This document shows, in pieces, positions 59,530 to 64,000 of a stretch of DNA of 64,000 nt. Every line of letters begins with the position of its first letter. Positions within the stretch are counted from its first letter, which is position 1. The DNA is from Cavia porcellus (Eukaryota; Chordata; Mammalia; Rodentia; Caviidae): assembly GCF_034190915.1 (NCBI RefSeq), contig NW_026947492.1, positions 19,993,501-20,057,500 on the forward strand. Reading direction: 5' to 3'. The notes below the pieces were generated by a model. It was not told the DNA's origin. It made no database searches and saw only the letters and a list, made by a program, of their open reading frames with translations. The translations under genes and the position numbers were made by a program.

Positions 59530-60770
59530 TTTGATGCAGAGTGAAATATTTAGACATCAAGAAGAACACAGAGCTGAAAAGATAGAGCTGGAATTCAGAG
59601 CCTGCCAAGGAGAAACGGCCTGTACACACATCGAATTTTTAACAGAAACCTCTGAAAGAAAACAACCTAAAACTAACCATAAAGCAAAAACACCCAGGTC
59701 TTTTATAAGGACTGAAACTCAGCATTGGATCCATCCAGTTCCAGACTGGACTGCCTGTCAGTCTGCCTGCCCTCACCCAACTGCCTGTCAAAAGCAAAAA
59801 TAAATTCTTCCTGGATGAAGGAAACATTCTCTAGAGCCTGTACCAGTTTTTCCACGTAATGTCTAGAACTCAGTAAAAAATTAGCAAGCATTCCAGGAGG
59901 AGACACAAGTGATGTAGATACTAAATTGATGAAGACTTTTTAAATCTGGATAAAAATGTTCAATGAAATACATGATTGAATGTTATCTCATAACCAAAAC
60001 TGAAGGTTAAACATTTGGAAATTCTGAGACTAAAATAACACATTATAAATTCAATACTAAGTGAGGATCAGAGTTGGGTTCAGACATACAGAACTGCTGA
60101 AGAAGAATCTGTCACTGCAGATTTCAGGCAGTAGCTCCGGAACATAAAAGGACAGAAAAACAGAACGAAGCTCAAGAGATGGATGAGACACAGGGCAGTG
60201 AAAACTATGTCTTTCTGATGGGTAGAAATGAGACAGCAACAGAAACTATACTGGGGGAGAGAAAAGGCTGACTTTTCTAAAACTGATGAACGCTCAAATC
60301 ACAGATTCAAAGCTCTATGAAACCCAAAATAAATACAAAGATTACTCTTACAAATGCCAATGACTCAATGGCCAGAAGCAAAATACACAAGGAACATCAT
60401 GAAGGCAGCCAGAGGGAAAAGACCTATGACCCTGAAAAGAGGAGTAGTTGGGCAGATGATTTTCAACAGAAAGGACAGAAGCAATAAAATATTGGAATGG
60501 CATCTTTAAACGCTAAAAGGAAATAACTGCCAACCTATAATTCAATAAACAGTAAAGAAAAAATGCTTTAAAAAGAAACATGAAGACATTTTTAGACCAA
60601 AAACTGAAACAATGTGTTACCCTCAGACCTGTACCAGAAGAAATACTACAGGAATTCGTTCCAGTTGAAGGAAAATGAGTAGCAAGAGATAGAAGGAAGG
60701 AAACACAGAGAAACACGTAGCAACAAAATGTACTACAGAAATTCTGGGCAAATACTGATGTAGATAACTG
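59530..60770 (+). mobile_element. L1M/HAL1-like fragment, sense
   Basis: AGGACAGAAGCAATAAAATATTGGAATGGCATC, then GAAATAACTGCCAACCTATAATTC, AAGACATTTTTAGACC and AGAAATACTACAGGAATTCGTTCC, follow the L1M intergenic/ORF order. It has no long frame and is ancient. Confidence 0.7.
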
Positions 60771-63224
60771 GAATGTCTTAGAGGATCTTAAATGCTTTTA
60801 TAATAAAAATGGATAGTAAAACAGAAAAGCCTGGGTTGGAAAGTGCAGTTAAAGTGCTGTCAAGCATCTGTATTGCCTGGGAAGTGGTGAAGTACTCATA
60901 ATGTTCCACTGGGCTCCGACTAAAGCTATCGCTTCCAGCAGCTGGCGCAGAGTGATGACACACAGCAGACCTCAACTTGTACAGTAACGAACATTAGGAT
61001 GTCAGACTTCTTCTATACCGCGCTTCTAAACAAGTGCATAAATTATTAGGGAGCAACAATTAAACTAATTAGTCAAAGGATCTCACGACAGCCATACCCA
61101 ACAGTAAGATGAGACACGCACGTTAAAAGTGAAAACAAACAGATGCACTTACCCTTTGGCTTTTCCTATCACAATAGCATTATCTCTGTCTGTCCTTGCT
61201 TAATATCTGTTTTCTGGCTTGATGGTTTCTCTAGTATCTGATAACTCTGAAGTTTTCTTGGCTTCAGTCAGGATCCAGGAGGACAGGTAATGACTGCCCT
61301 TGGTGTCACATGAGACTCTTTGGACAGGAGGACAGACAAGTACTTAACGAAATGAAATCTGCCAGTGTAAAGGCGTCAGACACGCTGGGTGAGCCTCTGG
61401 CCTAACGGTTTATTTCTCCATGACAATCTGAAGGTACTGTTTGTCATCTGTATTTAAAAGGCAAGTATCAGATCAGAAAGAAAAGGTTCCACTGAAAAGA
61501 AGTAAAATTAAGCTGAGAAAAAAATTAAAACATACTTGCCAGAATCTGAAAAGCCAGGGAGGTTCCCTACAAACAAAATATACTAAGTTAGTAATTGTTT
61601 ATGTAGAGCTAACATCAGTGAATGAATTTCATAAGGTTGATGTAACAGAACACTGAAGACTCACCAGACAGTATGATGCTCTTCTCCTCTTCTAGGTTCT
61701 TTTTTCCTGGTCTTTTCTTTAATTTAAAGCAAAGCTGCAGGGCAAGACTTGAATGAAGTCTGTGGTCATTCAGACAGCCAGATTATAAAATACACTGGTC
61801 AGAATGACAGTAAAGTTAGATGGATGGGGCAGAGGCCAGGCAGGCCGGACAGTGGCATGGGCCACTGCAAAGTACCAGAATTGGTGTCATGGCACAGGCT
61901 TGTGTGTTGCGAGTAACAAACCTATTAAACACATGTGGAAAATTACAGATAGCACGACAGAGCTCTCTGCTAACTACTATTCTTTATATCTGTTTTTCAG
62001 GTAAGTGACACAGGAAATCATAGCAGTGTTTACTTTTATTCTGAACTGTGACTCAATTATCAAAAAGGGGTAGATAGAAACACAATAATCAAAGTTTAAT
62101 TTATAAAGCAGTTATTACCCAGATTTGAGCACAATAAACCACAATGACTTAAAATTTTCTAGGTCACTAACTCAACTCATAATCATTAGCAATTAGCCAC
62201 TTAGCTAACCAAACGTAAATACTTCTACCACATTACTTTTTGTTCACGTGTATCAGATGTCTACATGTATCAGAGTAAAAACAGCTTTAACATGGAGGTT
62301 ACATGTTAAAATGCAAGAATGCAGTAATTCTGCGTTCTGGTTATAAGAAAAGGGATATAATCTCTCTTCTAAATGTAATTAGGTATAGTATGTAAAATTG
62401 TTCACAGTGATAATGCCTGAATGAAATATTCTAATACAATCAAATGATCACAAATGTCTGTACATGTAAATTTAAAAGCTCCAAATCTCATGTAGTGAAG
62501 GGAAAACAGTACAAACATCTGTAAATATATACTTTTCATGAGACGCTCTTACGATGCATGCTTTAGAGATTATACAATATTGCAGACCTCTCAGACAATC
62601 TTTCCAAGTGAGTTGTCTCTCACTTGGCGAAGTCTGACAACATCAAGAGAATGCTGCATCCACCTCTCCACATGCAAAAGTCTGTGCTGCTGTAAGAACT
62701 CTAGTAGCTTGGGACCTCTCCGTTTACTGAAGTACCCTTTTGTAGATGAAAGACATGACTGACCAAACTACAAGATTAGAAAATGACTCTACTATAGAAT
62801 CACATAAATAAAAAATAAATAAATATTCTTTAATCAACAATCTGAACAGCACAGATAAGGAAATAAGAGGCTATCACAGTCGTATAGAATTGTGCTGGGA
62901 AGAATAAGGTGCTTTTGTAGTTAACTGCACATATTCTGGATATTTCTGTAACCTATAGAGCATCCCCGATGTACTTTGTAAAAGTAGTTTACCTACTGCA
63001 CAGCTGAATCTGTATTAAGCATGATCGTGTAGAATTTATTAAATGAGCATGTAAGTTTCACACTGAGATTCCTCTTTTGGTTGTCCCTAGAGGGCAAGGA
63101 CTAAACATCCTCACTGTCTACACCAGAATGAGAGCTCCCTTTTTGGGATTAACTTTTTGGTGACTGCCACATAAAAGATGACAATAAATGACTGAGTGCA
63201 TTAGTGACTGGGCAAGTAGAAACG

Positions 63225-64000
63225 CACTTAACATAGAAACAGAAGACCGTTGGTGGCAGTGCAGACTGGTACAATGACTGCGGAGGTCAGTCTGGAGAGT
63301 CCTCAAAAAGCTGGGATTGAAAGTCCCATTTGACCCAGCTATTCCACTTCTGGGCATATTCCCAGAAGAACTGAAAACATCATACCACAGTGATATATGC
63401 ACATCCGTGTTTATAGCAGCACAATTTGTAATAACCAGATCTTGGAAACAACCTAAGTGTCGATCAACTGAGGAATGGATAAAAAAGATGTGGTATTTTT
63501 ATACAATGGAGAACTTACTCAGCTATAAAGAATGATCACATTGAGATATTTATAAATAAATGGATGCAACTTGAGACCATACTCGTAAGTAAAATAAATT
63601 AAATTCACATGTGTAAATACCATTTAGGCTCCCTAGCATAAGAAATGGTAAGAGTACATAAGATACAAAAACCTCAATAAATTCAGTGAAAGGATAAGAA
63701 TCTGCTCAAAGGGGGAAAACTAATATCTCAGGGAAAAGGAGGAAAAAGAAAAAGTAAGGGAAAATAAAAAATATCTAAAATTATATAAACATACTTAGGA
63801 TAGCTAAGATGTTGGGCTACAAATTCTATAAGGTCTTGGAACAAAATAGTTAACATTCGTAAGATTGGAACAATTGTGCTCGTTACTGTATGGTGACCTG
63901 AGGAACTGCGGAAGATCATTATGTAAGATAACAACCCTAGGTATGCTCCTACCACCTTGTTTTAAAGGCCTATGTTGTCAGTGTTTTGGGCTCTTTGCTA
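63225..64000 (+). mobile_element. L1 fragment, ORF2 3' end, sense, runs off the window
   Basis: ATTTGACCCAGCTATTCCACTTCTGGGCATATT, GTTTATAGCAGCACAATTTGTAATAACC and CAACTGAGGAATGGATAAA are hallmark L1 3' sequence. The right end is outside the window. Confidence 0.82.

Larger units (their letters stand above)
56644..64000 (-). other. CDON: CDON last intron (continues past the window)
   Basis: No further CDON Ig or FN3 exon can be recognised on the minus strand up to the window edge. The interval is filled with L1M/HAL1-like, SINE and AT-rich sequence. A 31-nt microexon-like signal sits at 58319-58349. Confidence 0.6.

Noticed and set aside
61152..61240. Donor-like GGGTAAGTG on the minus strand in the CDON intron as a possible coding exon
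   Set aside because: All three frames upstream meet stops within a few codons and no acceptor stands out. It is probably a chance donor.

Overview
The window is mammalian nuclear DNA. It has split genes with GT-AG introns, CpG-rich promoters and dense interspersed repeats. A young tRNA-derived ID-like SINE with a recurring A-rich tail, B1-like 7SL SINEs, MaLR-type LTRs and an IAP-like (class II) endogenous retrovirus point to a rodent. The SINE subfamily does not look murid. A hystricognath lineage such as the African mole-rats is my best guess, from memory of repeat style only. The gene order matches human 11q24.2: HYLS1 / PUS3 (antisense) / DDX25 / VSIG10L2 / CDON (antisense).

Region by region. 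1-3.3 kb: the single coding exon of HYLS1 (+), which by comparison with human should lie in the first intron of the antisense gene PUS3. Two donor-like sites on the minus strand (3268 and 4212) are candidates for the PUS3 5' non-coding exon. 4.4-22.1 kb: all 12 coding exons of DDX25 (GRTH, a testis DEAD-box helicase). They join without frame conflict into a 483-residue protein with every helicase motif intact. 22.1-41.5 kb: a gene-poor, repeat-rich interval. It holds MaLR LTRs, L1 pieces, SINEs, old hAT-type elements and a very young, internally deleted IAP-like provirus at 35083-38159, which has a 6-bp target duplication and LTRs differing at one base in 303. 41.6-51.3 kb: VSIG10L2, 12 coding exons giving a 793-residue single-pass membrane protein with six Ig-like domains and one FN3-like domain. 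52.4-64 kb: the 3' end of CDON on the minus strand (a long 3' UTR, the terminal coding exon at 56328-56643, and part of the last intron).

The genes do not form one pathway. HYLS1 acts at centrioles and cilia, DDX25 in spermatid mRNA export and translation, VSIG10L2 is a poorly characterised membrane Ig protein, and CDON is a Hedgehog co-receptor and cell-adhesion protein. I found no CRISPR array, operon, prokaryotic system or clearly new gene system. The least ordinary object is the recent deleted provirus. The SINE layout around DDX25 exons, a local 150-bp duplication and a microexon-like signal in the CDON intron also deserve a second look.
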